Positions 44,467-52,752 of a stretch of 64,000 nucleotides of DNA are shown one piece after another. A model generated the notes under the pieces. That model worked only from the letters and a program-made list of their open reading frames with translations, ran no database searches and was not told where the DNA came from. The DNA is from Cryobacterium shii. GTDB lineage: Bacteria > Actinomycetota > Actinomycetes > Actinomycetales > Microbacteriaceae. The translations under genes were made by a program, and so were the position numbers. How positions within the stretch are numbered: position 1 is the first letter of the stretch; each line of letters opens with the position of its first letter. Location of the stretch: contig NZ_SOFY01000064.1 of assembly GCF_004402595.1 (NCBI RefSeq), forward strand, positions 1,660 through 65,659, in the 5' to 3' direction.

Positions 44467-47340
44467 ATGAACAGCAAATCACCGCGGAGCGGGCATTCCC
44501 GCCTGCGCCATCTCTGTTCCCTGGCTGCTGGCCATCGAATTCTCGCTGTCACCGCCGGAGGCTGCGCCCTTGCTCTACTCGGCGGGGGCATCGCCACCGC
44601 GTCGACGCTCGGGTTCGGCGACCAGCAGGTCGGAAGCCTGTACAGCGGCGCGGAACAGATCTCATCAGATCAGACGCTTCAGCCCATCGGTGACCGACTG
44701 ATGACGCCGTTCGGCAAGCTCATGGGCTCGGTCGTCAGCCCCGACGGCCGCTTCCTCGCCGGAACCAGCGCCGACCGTTCGGTCGACCTGCAGGTCTTCG
44801 ACCTCAAGACGTACAAGCCGGTCGCAGCAGCGGGCACCCTTGCTGCCGCGAAGTTCGCGACCGCGGCGACTGACGCCGGGTTCGGGAACATGGCCTACCT
44901 CAAGATTTCCGACGGCACCGTCGGTCAGGAGGGACCGATTTTCTCCCCAGACGGGAAGTTCCTCTTCGTGTCAGTCGCCACCGGCATCGTCCGGTATCCG
45001 TTCAACGCGGACGGCTCGCTCGGGGCCGGCACCAAGATCAGCATCCCGACCGTCGGTGGCCACAAGGCGCTGACCGCCGGCATGGCCTTCTCTGCCGACG
45101 GCTCGACCCTCTACGCTGCCGTCAACGGTCAGAACTCGGCGGTCGCAATCGACCCGGCCACGGGCACGATCAAGCAGACCTTTGCCGTGGGCATCGCTCC
45201 GCGCCAGCTGAAGCTCATCGACAGCATGCTCTACGTCACGAACGAGGGCGGTCGCCAGGCCGTCGCGGGTGACACGACAATGGACTCCTACGGCACGCAG
45301 GTGCCCGCCGACACCACTCTGGGCACCTCCACGACGGGCACGGTCAGCGTCATCGACACGGCGAACCCGTCGACGCCGGTCTCGTCGATCCCGGTTGAAC
45401 TGCACCCGACAGCGATGTACCTCGACGGCACCACCCTGTACGTGGCCAACACGAACAGCGACACCATCTCGGTCATCGATACGAAGACCAACACGGTCAT
45501 GCAGACCATCGCCACCCAGCCGTGGGCCTCCTCGACGACCGGCTACGAGCCGACCGCGATCACCATGCAGGACAACCACCTGCTGGTGTCTCTCGGCCGC
45601 GCCAACGCCATCGCGGTGTACACGGTCAACAGGAAGGACCCGCGCGACCCGGCCAGTTCCATCGGCCTGCTACCGACGGACTACTTCCCGGAGAACGTCA
45701 GCTCGGTCAACGGCCAGATCGTGGTCACCAACACGCGTGGCATCGACGCGCGCGGCCCGGCGCTGACCTACGACAAGGGGCAGGGCACCACCCCCGCGAC
45801 CGGTCACGGCAGTCACTCGACGACCGCCTCGCTCACCCGGTTCACCCTGCCGAGTGACCAGGAAATCAAGAAATACACCGCGACGGTATTTGCCCAGAAC
45901 GGCTGGGATGCCACCTCGCTCAAGCAGGCCCAGGGCGAGAACGAGTCAGTCCAGGCCATCCCGAAACGCATCGGGGATCCGTCGGCCATCAAGCACGTGT
46001 TCCTCATCGTCAAGGAGAACCGCAGCTACGACCAGCTCTTCGGCGACATGAAGCAAGGCAACGGCGACCCCTCGCTCACGCAGTTCGGCCAGAAAGTCAC
46101 CCCGAACCAGCACGCGCTTGCGACCCAGTTCGGCCTGTACGACAACACGTACGACATCGGGACGAACTCGGCTGAGGGCCACAACTGGCTCATGCAGGGC
46201 GACAACCCGGCATACAGCGAGACCAGCGCGGGCGAGTACGCCCGCTCGTACGACACGGAGGAGGACGTGCTGGGCCACCAGCGCTCCGGCTTCCTCTGGA
46301 ACTCGATCCAGGCCGCCGGCAAGACCGCCAGGAACTTCGGTGAGTTCGAATACGGCGAGGGCAAGCCGGCCGGTGCGACCTGGCAGCAGTACTACTGCGC
46401 GGCGAAGGATGTCACGGCCGGCGGTGACCCCGCCCAGCTGTTCACCCCGTCGCTTCAGCTTCACGCCAGCTCCGTCATTCCGTCTCTCAACGCGATCACG
46501 GACCCGAACGCCGCGCCGTTCGACCTCGCGATACCCGACATCTACCGCTACCAGACCTGGAAGCAGAACTTCGAGAAGAACGGTCCGGCCAACCTCAACA
46601 TGATGTGGCTGTCGAGCGACCACACCGGCGGCACCGCAGACCCGGAGGCCCAGGTCGCTGACAACGACCTCGCGGTCGGCAAGATCGTCGAAGAGATCTC
46701 CCACTCTCCCTACTGGAAAGACTCGGCGATCTTCATTGCCGAGGACGACACCCAGGACGGCGCCGACCACGTCGACGGCCACCGCGCTCCCGTTCAGGTG
46801 ATCAGCCCGTATGCGGTGCACGGCAAGACCGTCAGCACGTATTACTCGCAGATCAGCATGGTCCGCACCATCGAGCAGATCCTCGGCGCCCAACCGCTGA
46901 ACCAGAAGCTCGCCGCGGCGACGCCGATGACGGATGCGTTCACCAACAAAGCCGACCTGACTCCGTATGACGCGGTGCTCAACCAGGTGCCGCTGACCGA
47001 GGGCGTGGTGACCGCGCCCGCCTGCGGCTACGACACGCTCGGCACGACCGGCGCAGAGGCGGACGCGGTGAACGCCGCCGCCGCCAAGGCCGCTGAGATC
47101 CCTGCGGCTGAGAAAACCGTCGCTGCCAAGTGGCAGAGGTGGGCCGAGAAGCAGCACTTCACCGGAACCGCTCACCACGACGCGGTGGCGGACTTCAACA
47201 ACCCGGACCTGATGAACCGCTGGACCTGGTACCAGACCCACCACTGGACGTCTCCGTACCCTGGGGACGCGAAGATCTACGGGCCTGACGATGTCCCCGG
47301 TATCCCGGCGGGCTCGACCAACGAGAACGACGACCACTGA
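44467..47340 (+). CDS. Secreted YVTN beta-propeller/phosphoesterase fusion
   Basis: A 957-residue exported protein. The signal or anchor is near residues 25-45 (RILAVTAGGCALALLGGGIA). Residues about 80-480 form a beta-propeller of YVTN-type blades (GTVSVIDTANPSTPVSSIPV, LYVANTNSDTISVIDTKTNT). Residues about 510-840 are a phosphoesterase of the phospholipase C/acid phosphatase group. They carry the nucleophile-bearing KHVFLIVKENRSYDQLFGD, then GHNWLMQGDNPAYSE and the metal-site AIFIAEDDTQDGADHVDGHR. It would hydrolyse phosphate or phosphodiester substrates outside the cell, perhaps for phosphorus scavenging. No linked pho regulator is seen. Start and length are typical of the fusion. Confidence 0.9.
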   Translation: MNSKSPRSGHSRLRHLCSLAAGHRILAVTAGGCALALLGGGIATASTLGFGDQQVGSLYSGAEQISSDQTLQPIGDRLMTPFGKLMGSVVSPDGRFLAGTSADRSVDLQVFDLKTYKPVAAAGTLAAAKFATAATDAGFGNMAYLKISDGTVGQEGPIFSPDGKFLFVSVATGIVRYPFNADGSLGAGTKISIPTVGGHKALTAGMAFSADGSTLYAAVNGQNSAVAIDPATGTIKQTFAVGIAPRQLKLIDSMLYVTNEGGRQAVAGDTTMDSYGTQVPADTTLGTSTTGTVSVIDTANPSTPVSSIPVELHPTAMYLDGTTLYVANTNSDTISVIDTKTNTVMQTIATQPWASSTTGYEPTAITMQDNHLLVSLGRANAIAVYTVNRKDPRDPASSIGLLPTDYFPENVSSVNGQIVVTNTRGIDARGPALTYDKGQGTTPATGHGSHSTTASLTRFTLPSDQEIKKYTATVFAQNGWDATSLKQAQGENESVQAIPKRIGDPSAIKHVFLIVKENRSYDQLFGDMKQGNGDPSLTQFGQKVTPNQHALATQFGLYDNTYDIGTNSAEGHNWLMQGDNPAYSETSAGEYARSYDTEEDVLGHQRSGFLWNSIQAAGKTARNFGEFEYGEGKPAGATWQQYYCAAKDVTAGGDPAQLFTPSLQLHASSVIPSLNAITDPNAAPFDLAIPDIYRYQTWKQNFEKNGPANLNMMWLSSDHTGGTADPEAQVADNDLAVGKIVEEISHSPYWKDSAIFIAEDDTQDGADHVDGHRAPVQVISPYAVHGKTVSTYYSQISMVRTIEQILGAQPLNQKLAAATPMTDAFTNKADLTPYDAVLNQVPLTEGVVTAPACGYDTLGTTGAEADAVNAAAAKAAEIPAAEKTVAAKWQRWAEKQHFTGTAHHDAVADFNNPDLMNRWTWYQTHHWTSPYPGDAKIYGPDDVPGIPAGSTNENDDH

Positions 47341-47381
47341 TAATGCTCGATCGGCTGGCCGCCGATCACTGATCGCCAGTG

Positions 47382-47420
47382 AGCACCGGGCCCGATGGGA
47401 CATCCGTCGGGCCCGGTGCT
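47382..47420 (+). terminator. 14-bp hairpin after the phosphoesterase gene
   Basis: AGCACCGGGCCCGA and its exact complement TCGGGCCCGGTGCT flank an 11-base loop, 41 bases after the stop codon. It is very GC-rich and lacks T residues. It partly overlaps the first unit of the tandem repeat. Confidence 0.7.
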
Positions 47421-47496
47421 GGGCCCGAGAGTGAATCAGCGCGACAGCGCTACTCCGGTGCTGGGCCCGAGAGTGAATCAGCGCGACAGCGCTACT
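47415..47496. repeat. 42-bp tandem repeat, two units
   Basis: The unit begins GGTGCTGGGCCCGAGAGTGA at 47415 and recurs at 47457. The first 40 bases of the two copies are identical. A third partial match (GTGCTGTCGCT) follows. The repeat lies between the phosphoesterase and HNH genes, which converge, and could be a recombination or nucleoid-protein site. Confidence 0.85.
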
Positions 47497-47561
47497 GATG
47501 TGCTGTCGCTTCACTGTCTCGGTGTCCATCTCGGTGTGCCCAATAGAGCTCGGCGTGCCCC

Positions 47562-48911
47562 TCAGAACGGTGGGGGTTCGTCCGACTCCGGCGGCCGCGT
47601 CTTCGCGTCGGCCGGCCGCACCTGCTCCGGTGGTGGCCCAGCCTTCGATCTTCGCCACCTTTCCGGCGGGCGGATGATCGTGACCGGTTCGCTGATGAAC
47701 CTGCGCCCGGTCGGGGATGTCCACTCGAGTGTGCCGTCCGGTAGGTGCACGTAGCTCCATCGCGTCTCCGACTTCAGCGCGTGGTCGGCCGGACACAGGT
47801 GCGCGAGATTGTCGTGCGCGGTCAGCCCCTCGAACTGCCAGTCCAGGGTATGGTCGAGGTCGCAGTGCGCTGCCGCCCGCCGGCAACCCGGCCACCGGCA
47901 GGTCGCATCTCGCACCCTCAAATACCGTTTCAGGTCTTTCGGCACCTTGTACCGGGTGCGGCCCACCGACAGCACCGCCCCGGTCTCGGGATGGGTCAGG
48001 ATGCGGATGAAACTCGGGGCCCGCGCCGCGATCTCCCTGGCCGTATCCGGGTCGATCGGCCCGTACCCCTCGAGCTCGCCGGGCTCCTCGGAGTGGCCGA
48101 GGAGCGTCATCACCGGGACGGTGACATGCACGGTGCCGCGGATTCCCCTGCCGACGCCCGACGCGGTGACCCCGTCGAGGATGAGGTCCGCGAACGTGTC
48201 CGCGCGCAGCTGAGTCAACGTGCGTTTCTCGCCCGGGCCCTGCGAACTCAACGCAGTCACCGTGAGCCGGTCGTACCCGGCCTTCACCTTCTCCGCGGAG
48301 TCGTACCAGTGCAGCGAGGCCATCCCATCGGGCTCCGGCTCGAAGAAGACTCTGCGGTCGGCCACGGACTTCTGATGCCGGGCCCTGATCGATTCCGGGT
48401 GCAGCCGTTCCCGCAGCACCCGGGCCCGGTGTTTGAGGTTCGAGACGGTCAGGTGGGGTGCCGACTTCAGCAGGGCCTGCTCGAACCCGGCCAGCGCCTC
48501 GGCTGGGAGGGACCAGGCCTGATTGATCAGCGCCTGCGCGTGCCGGTAGGTGATCGCCCCGTTCTGCAGGGCTGCCCGGGTGCCCGGCAGTTCGTTCATG
48601 AGGGTGTGGCTCTCGGCGATCAGGGTCTCCGCCGACCGCACCGGCAACCGCAGCGTGCAGGCCAGCTCGGTCACGAACTCCCGCTCGGCGATCATCGCGG
48701 CGTCCCACCCGGCGCGGGGCACCCGCGCGGCCAGCGAGAGTGCCGCCGGGTCCCGGGCGGCGTCCCGCACCACCGCCTCGGCGAACCGCCGTGCCTGATC
48801 GACCTGCTCGGCGAGGCGAGCGTCCACCCGGGCGGCCTCCGCCTGCGTCTCCCGGATCGCGTCGAAATGACGACCCAGGGTCTCCATCTGCTCCACAACT
48901 GAGGGCTTCAT
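47562..48911 (-). CDS. DUF222/HNH endonuclease (13E12-type)
   Basis: A 449-residue protein. The N-terminal 250 residues are the helical DUF222 domain. The C-terminus carries a zinc-supported HNH nuclease: CRWPGCRRAAAHCDLDHTLD, then LTAHDNLAHLCPADHALK. This family is multicopy in many actinobacterial genomes and is related to the mycobacterial 13E12 repeat proteins. Its biological role is uncertain, and mobile-element-like behaviour has been suggested. No start has a clear ribosome site; 48911 gives a normal N-terminus, with 48941 as an alternative. The proline-rich C-terminus ends close to the 42-bp tandem repeat. Confidence 0.9.
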   Translation of the reverse strand: MKPSVVEQMETLGRHFDAIRETQAEAARVDARLAEQVDQARRFAEAVVRDAARDPAALSLAARVPRAGWDAAMIAEREFVTELACTLRLPVRSAETLIAESHTLMNELPGTRAALQNGAITYRHAQALINQAWSLPAEALAGFEQALLKSAPHLTVSNLKHRARVLRERLHPESIRARHQKSVADRRVFFEPEPDGMASLHWYDSAEKVKAGYDRLTVTALSSQGPGEKRTLTQLRADTFADLILDGVTASGVGRGIRGTVHVTVPVMTLLGHSEEPGELEGYGPIDPDTAREIAARAPSFIRILTHPETGAVLSVGRTRYKVPKDLKRYLRVRDATCRWPGCRRAAAHCDLDHTLDWQFEGLTAHDNLAHLCPADHALKSETRWSYVHLPDGTLEWTSPTGRRFISEPVTIIRPPERWRRSKAGPPPEQVRPADAKTRPPESDEPPPF

Positions 48912-49103
48912 GAGACACACGATACGGGCACCCACCGACATTCAACGGCCCAAACGGGCACCCACCAGTGCCCTGTGGAGAACCTGATCAAACGCTATTT
49001 GTGGAGGGGCCGCGCGCCTCCGGAACCGGTCTAAGCGACGCTGGGCTTGGGGACCCTCAAAGCGTCCGCGCCGCGGGAATTCGAAGTAAGGCAGGATGGA
49101 TTG

Positions 49104-50030
49104 ATGAAGATCTACAACCCTCCACGCACGAACCTGCAAGCATCCAATGTCATTCTCGGCTTGATGAGGATCTCGGAACTGGGGGATGAGGAGATCCGCA
49201 CTCTCGTCGGCACCGCTCGGGATGCCGGCATCAACTTCTTCGACCACGCCGATATTTACGGTGGGGCCCACGGGTGTGAAAAGCGGTTCGGTGACGCGGT
49301 CACGTTCACGGACGCAGAGCGTGAGTCGGTCATCATCCAGTCCAAGGTCGGCATCCGGCAGGGCTTCTTCGATTTCTCCAGGGAACACATCCTCCGCTCG
49401 GTCGACGAGTCCCTCGCGGCGCTGAACCTCGACTACCTGGACATCCTGCTGCTGCACCGTCCGGACACCCTGGTCGAGCCCGAGGAGGTCGCTTCGGCGT
49501 TCGACGCCCTGCACGCCGCGGGGAAGGTGCGCAACTTCGGCGTCTCCAACCAGACGCCTGGGGTGATCGAACTTCTGAAGCGATCAGTCAACCAGCCGCT
49601 CGCCTTCAACCAGGTGCAGCTGAGCATCACCCACGCGCCGTTGATCTCCCAGGGAGTCGCCGCCAACATGGCAGGGCTGGAACAGTCCGTTGTTCGGGAC
49701 AACGGGCTCCTCGAGTACAGCAGACTGAACGACATCACCCTGCAGGCCTGGTCGCCGTTCCAGAGCGGCAGCTTCGACGGTGTGTTCGTGGGCGACCGGG
49801 AGCATTACGGCCCGCTCAATGACGCGCTCGAGGAAATCGCCGCCGCCCACGGCGTCACGCCCACGGGGATCGCTGTCGCCTGGATCACCAGGCACCCGGC
49901 CAACATTCAGGTGGTCCTGGGCACGACCAAGCCCGCGCGAGTGGTGGAGTCCGCCGCCGGGTCCGATATCCCGCTCAGCCGTGAGGAGTGGTACCGCCTC
50001 TTCACGGCCGCGGGACACGCCCTCCCGTAA
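49104..50030 (+). CDS. Aldo/keto reductase
   Basis: A 308-residue NAD(P)H-dependent oxidoreductase of the AKR fold. Family residues are visible: the catalytic Asp/Tyr segment INFFDHADIYGGAHGCEKRF, the catalytic Lys in VIIQSKVGIRQG, and the His segment LDYLDILLLHRPD. Further on lie NFGVSNQTPGVIELL and cofactor-binding VVLGTTKPARVVE. It resembles the YdhF-type reductases. The ATG at 49104 has a weak GCAGGA site. It is monocistronic; the last 29 bases overlap the opposite-strand glgX remnant. The substrate is unknown. Confidence 0.93.
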   Translation: MKIYNPPRTNLQASNVILGLMRISELGDEEIRTLVGTARDAGINFFDHADIYGGAHGCEKRFGDAVTFTDAERESVIIQSKVGIRQGFFDFSREHILRSVDESLAALNLDYLDILLLHRPDTLVEPEEVASAFDALHAAGKVRNFGVSNQTPGVIELLKRSVNQPLAFNQVQLSITHAPLISQGVAANMAGLEQSVVRDNGLLEYSRLNDITLQAWSPFQSGSFDGVFVGDREHYGPLNDALEEIAAAHGVTPTGIAVAWITRHPANIQVVLGTTKPARVVESAAGSDIPLSREEWYRLFTAAGHALP

Positions 50031-50652
50031 GGCCCGATCTCCAGGCCCGGGAACGAAGCAGGGTGAAGGACCCATCTCTCACGGGGAGCGTGCTCCCGGA
50101 GGATGACACCCTCTGACCTGGATCGCTGGAGGTGGCGAGTTCCCATTCCTGGTTGGGAGAGGAGGGAATGGTGAACTCCACCTCCTTCGGGCCGGCGTTA
50201 AGCAGGGACGCAAACGCGTCCGCGCCGACGTGCTCCAGAATGAAGGCCATCGCCTGGGCGTCCACGTCATCCCAGTCCGCGTCACTGAACTTTTCGGCAT
50301 CCGCTTGCAAGACCCGCACTGTGTCGCCCGTGCCGGCATCGGGGGACTGCCGGAACCAGTTGGGGCGCAGGGCCGGATTTTCTTGGCGCAGCGTGAGGAG
50401 GTCACGCGTGAAGGCAAGCATCTCGTGGTCGACCGCATCCCAGTCGAACCAGGAGATTTCGTTGTCCTGGCAGCAGTCGTTGTTGTCGTCGCCCTGGCTG
50501 CGGCCTGGTTCGTCGCCGCCGAGGATCATGGGCAGGCCCGCCGAGAACAGCATTGTGGCCATCAGGTTACGGTGCATCAGGTCGTGGCGGTCGTTGACGT
50601 CGGCGTCGCCGTCCTGCCGAGTGAGCGTCGTGGCCAGGAGAGAGGGGGTCAT
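50002..50652 (-). pseudogene. glgX: C-terminal remnant of glycogen debranching enzyme
   Basis: About 216 codons match the end of GlgX/isoamylase-type debranching enzymes: [20 protein letters not shown] followed by [20 protein letters not shown] and LTLRQENPALRP. Intact enzymes are about 700 residues, so the whole catalytic barrel with its Asp/Glu nucleophiles is missing. The usual GGDELGRTQGGNNNAYCQDN segment is altered to [32 protein letters not shown] site lies just before the ATG, so the remnant may still be translated, but it cannot be an active debrancher. Confidence 0.75.
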
Positions 50653-50755
50653 CGGTTCCTTTCCAGGGACAGCACGAGGTGCAAACGAGGTGAAACCCGG
50701 CGGCCGGTCAGACCCAACTGCGTGAGCGGGTCGACCGTGCCGCCGGGAGCCGGCG

Positions 50756-51346
50756 CTAATGGCCCGGGGTCTGCCCCGCGTGCTTTGCTTCGTCGCGCAC
50801 CTCGCTGACGGCGTCGGTGGTCTCGGATTTGACGGTGGCTGCCGCATCCGTGGCCGTGTCCTTCACGGCATCCGCGGCATCGGTGAGCGGCTGCTTGAGG
50901 TGCTCGCCGACCTGCTTTGCGGCGTCGGTCACTTCCTGCACCAGCGGCTCAGCGGCTTCGGTGACCTTGCCGGCGATTCGCTTCTCCGTGGTGCTCGCGG
51001 GGACCATCGACGACGCCAGCCAGCCGACCCCGAAGGCGATCAGGCCGATGGCCAGGGGGTTGCCCTTCGCTTTCTGTGCGGCGTGGTGTGCTGCGTCGGA
51101 GGCGTCGTCGGCGAGGCCGCTCAGCGAATCGCCCGCGTCGGAGGCGGAACCCATCAACTTGTCTTTCACAGAGCCCACGGCTCCTTTCACTTTGTCGGTC
51201 TGGCGTTGCATGATTTTGCCCGGCGTGACCTTGTCGGCCAGGGCGTCGACGTCGCTGCCGAGTTCGCGGCGCGTGATTTCGATCTCGGCGCGGAGGACGT
51301 CCGGGTCGGTGCTGGTGCTGGTGCTGGGAGAAATGTCGGTGCTCAT
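50756..51346 (-). CDS. DUF3618 domain protein
   Basis: A 196-residue protein. The N-terminal DUF3618 helix pair (DPDVLRAEIEITRRELGSDV, DALADKVTPGKIMQR) is followed by an Ala/Asp-rich coiled stretch. One membrane helix (LAIGLIAFGVGWLASSMVPA, about residues 97-117) leads to a long amphipathic Ala/Lys/Asp-rich tail reminiscent of LEA-type stress proteins. It is the last gene of a three-gene operon, each member overlapping the next by four bases (ATGA). The cell-envelope stress link is inferred; DUF3618 has no proven function. Confidence 0.88.
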   Translation of the reverse strand: MSTDISPSTSTSTDPDVLRAEIEITRRELGSDVDALADKVTPGKIMQRQTDKVKGAVGSVKDKLMGSASDAGDSLSGLADDASDAAHHAAQKAKGNPLAIGLIAFGVGWLASSMVPASTTEKRIAGKVTEAAEPLVQEVTDAAKQVGEHLKQPLTDAADAVKDTATDAAATVKSETTDAVSEVRDEAKHAGQTPGH

Positions 51347-51759
51347 CGGTTTTCCTCATTTCGTTTGAGTGCGTCTGGAATGTGCTTCAAAGAATCGACG
51401 GTGCGTGGCGCGCCCTGAACGGTATTGAGTTCTTTGCGGCCCAGGACATATAGCACGGCGGCCACGATTCCCCAGACCAGGGCGACGATGAACGCCGCCC
51501 AGGCGATGTCCATGACCTGGCCGAGTCCCCACCAGGCCGCGAGCGAGAGGAAGAGAACGGTGAGATGGCCGGCATAGCCCGCGCCCCCGAGCAGGCCGGC
51601 TCCCTTGCCCGCGCGGGTGGCGGACTGGCGCACTTCCGCCTTCGCGAGCGCGACCTCCTGGCGCATGAGTGTGGACACGTCACGGGTGACCTCGGTGAGC
51701 AGGTCACCCAGGGAGGTTTCGGCGGCCTTGACCTCGGACGGGGTGTGCAGGTCGGTCAT
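51343..51759 (-). CDS. Phage holin-like family membrane protein (PF07332 type)
   Basis: A 138-residue protein. An amphipathic N-terminal helix (SLGDLLTEVTRDVSTLMRQE, VALAKAEVRQSA) leads to two membrane helices (GHLTVLFLSLAAWWGLGQVM and AWAAFIVALVWGIVAAVLYV) and a basic tail. This matches the actinobacterial 'phage holin family'/superfamily III proteins, which despite the name are chromosomal envelope proteins usually next to DUF3618 genes. It overlaps both neighbours by four bases. Confidence 0.88.
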   Translation of the reverse strand: MTDLHTPSEVKAAETSLGDLLTEVTRDVSTLMRQEVALAKAEVRQSATRAGKGAGLLGGAGYAGHLTVLFLSLAAWWGLGQVMDIAWAAFIVALVWGIVAAVLYVLGRKELNTVQGAPRTVDSLKHIPDALKRNEENR

Positions 51760-52508
51760 CGCGGCATCCCACCGAGGTCGGGGTTGGTGGAGTACTCGGA
51801 GTTGGATCCGTACGCGGGAGTGGCGGTGTAGTCGGGGTTGGTGACGGCGTATCCGGGGGTCGCGGCGGCGTAACCGGGCGTGACCTTGGACTCGCGGGTG
51901 GGCTCCTCGGCAGAGTCCTTGGACTCCTCGATCACCCCGCGCGTCAGCCGTCCGGCGAGGACACCCGCTACGGCGGCGATGGCAATAAAGGTTCCGGGCT
52001 TGCGCCGGGCGTAGTTCTTCACCTCGCCGAGGAGGGAGCCCGGGTCGCGCTGGTCCAGCCAGTCTGCGATCCCGGCGGCTCGCGTGGCGGCCTGCTGGGC
52101 GAGGTCGCTGGCCACTCCCTGGGTTTCGGATTTCCCGGCCATCGCGCCGAACTCGTCGCCGAGTGAACGGATGCCTGAGGCTACCCGCTTCTGCTGGGCT
52201 GCGGCCTGGTCGGCGAGTTCCGACTGGGTTTCGCGGTAGAGGTCCTTGGCCTGCTTCTTGGTCTCAGAGCCGACCTTATGAATCTCTTCCTTGGTGACGC
52301 CGGCGACGTGCTGACCGGCGGCGACCGATGTGTCCTTGACATCGGCGGCCCGGTCTCCGACGGTGGGGCTCTGGTCCGCTGTGACGGGGGCGACGTTGCT
52401 GTCGAGGCGGCTGGACTCTACGGTGTCCGTGTTGAAGGTGCTCTCTCTGGCCGTGTTGAAGTCAAATCCGGCGGCACCGGGGGCAAATGTTGGATCGGCG
52501 TTGGACAT
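51756..52508 (-). CDS. Stress/envelope hypothetical protein, first gene of DUF3618 operon
   Basis: A 250-residue protein. AAGGAGAG directly precedes the ATG at 52508, so longer frames are excluded. A polar disordered start precedes long Ala/Gln/Lys-rich helices (VGSETKKQAKDLYRETQSEL, ADQAAAQQKRVASGIRSLG) and a short hydrophobic helix (PGTFIAIAAVAGVLAGRLTR, about residues 165-185). The C-terminus is made of Tyr/Pro/Ala/Thr repeats (TPGYAAATPGYAVTNPDYTA). It heads the operon with the holin-like and DUF3618 genes. It is probably a peripheral or single-pass protein; its role is unknown. The 244 bases upstream show no gene. Confidence 0.8.
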   Translation of the reverse strand: MSNADPTFAPGAAGFDFNTARESTFNTDTVESSRLDSNVAPVTADQSPTVGDRAADVKDTSVAAGQHVAGVTKEEIHKVGSETKKQAKDLYRETQSELADQAAAQQKRVASGIRSLGDEFGAMAGKSETQGVASDLAQQAATRAAGIADWLDQRDPGSLLGEVKNYARRKPGTFIAIAAVAGVLAGRLTRGVIEESKDSAEEPTRESKVTPGYAAATPGYAVTNPDYTATPAYGSNSEYSTNPDLGGMPR

Positions 52509-52752
52509 GGCTCTCCTTCGAAATGTGGACGGGCCCGTCGACGATGACCGACGGCATTCCCGGGTGGCATTCATCATGATTCGGCGCCGGGAGGCAGCGC
52601 AAGCAAGCTGAGAAAACTCGCGAATCTTGCCAGAATGCGTGACGAAATGGGAGAAATCCCGTCATTAAAGATTGTCTTCCAGCGCCGTCGGAAAGCGCCC
52701 GCAAGAGGCCCAGCGCTAGCTCCGCGTCGGGAGGCTGCGGCCCAGCAATCGG

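Noticed and set aside
47415-47496. CRISPR array
   Set aside because: Only two units, directly abutting without spacers, and no cas genes in the window.
45946-48945. A 999-codon open frame on the minus strand across the phosphoesterase and HNH genes
   Set aside because: It is antisense to the clear beta-propeller/phosphoesterase gene and out of frame with the HNH gene. Its composition is the Arg/Gly/Val-rich pattern of a GC-rich shadow frame, and it has no domain or ribosome site.
48925-48966. Duplicated CGGGCACCCACC motif upstream of the HNH gene as a promoter or operator
   Set aside because: Two short copies exist, but no -10/-35 spacing or symmetry supports a specific role.
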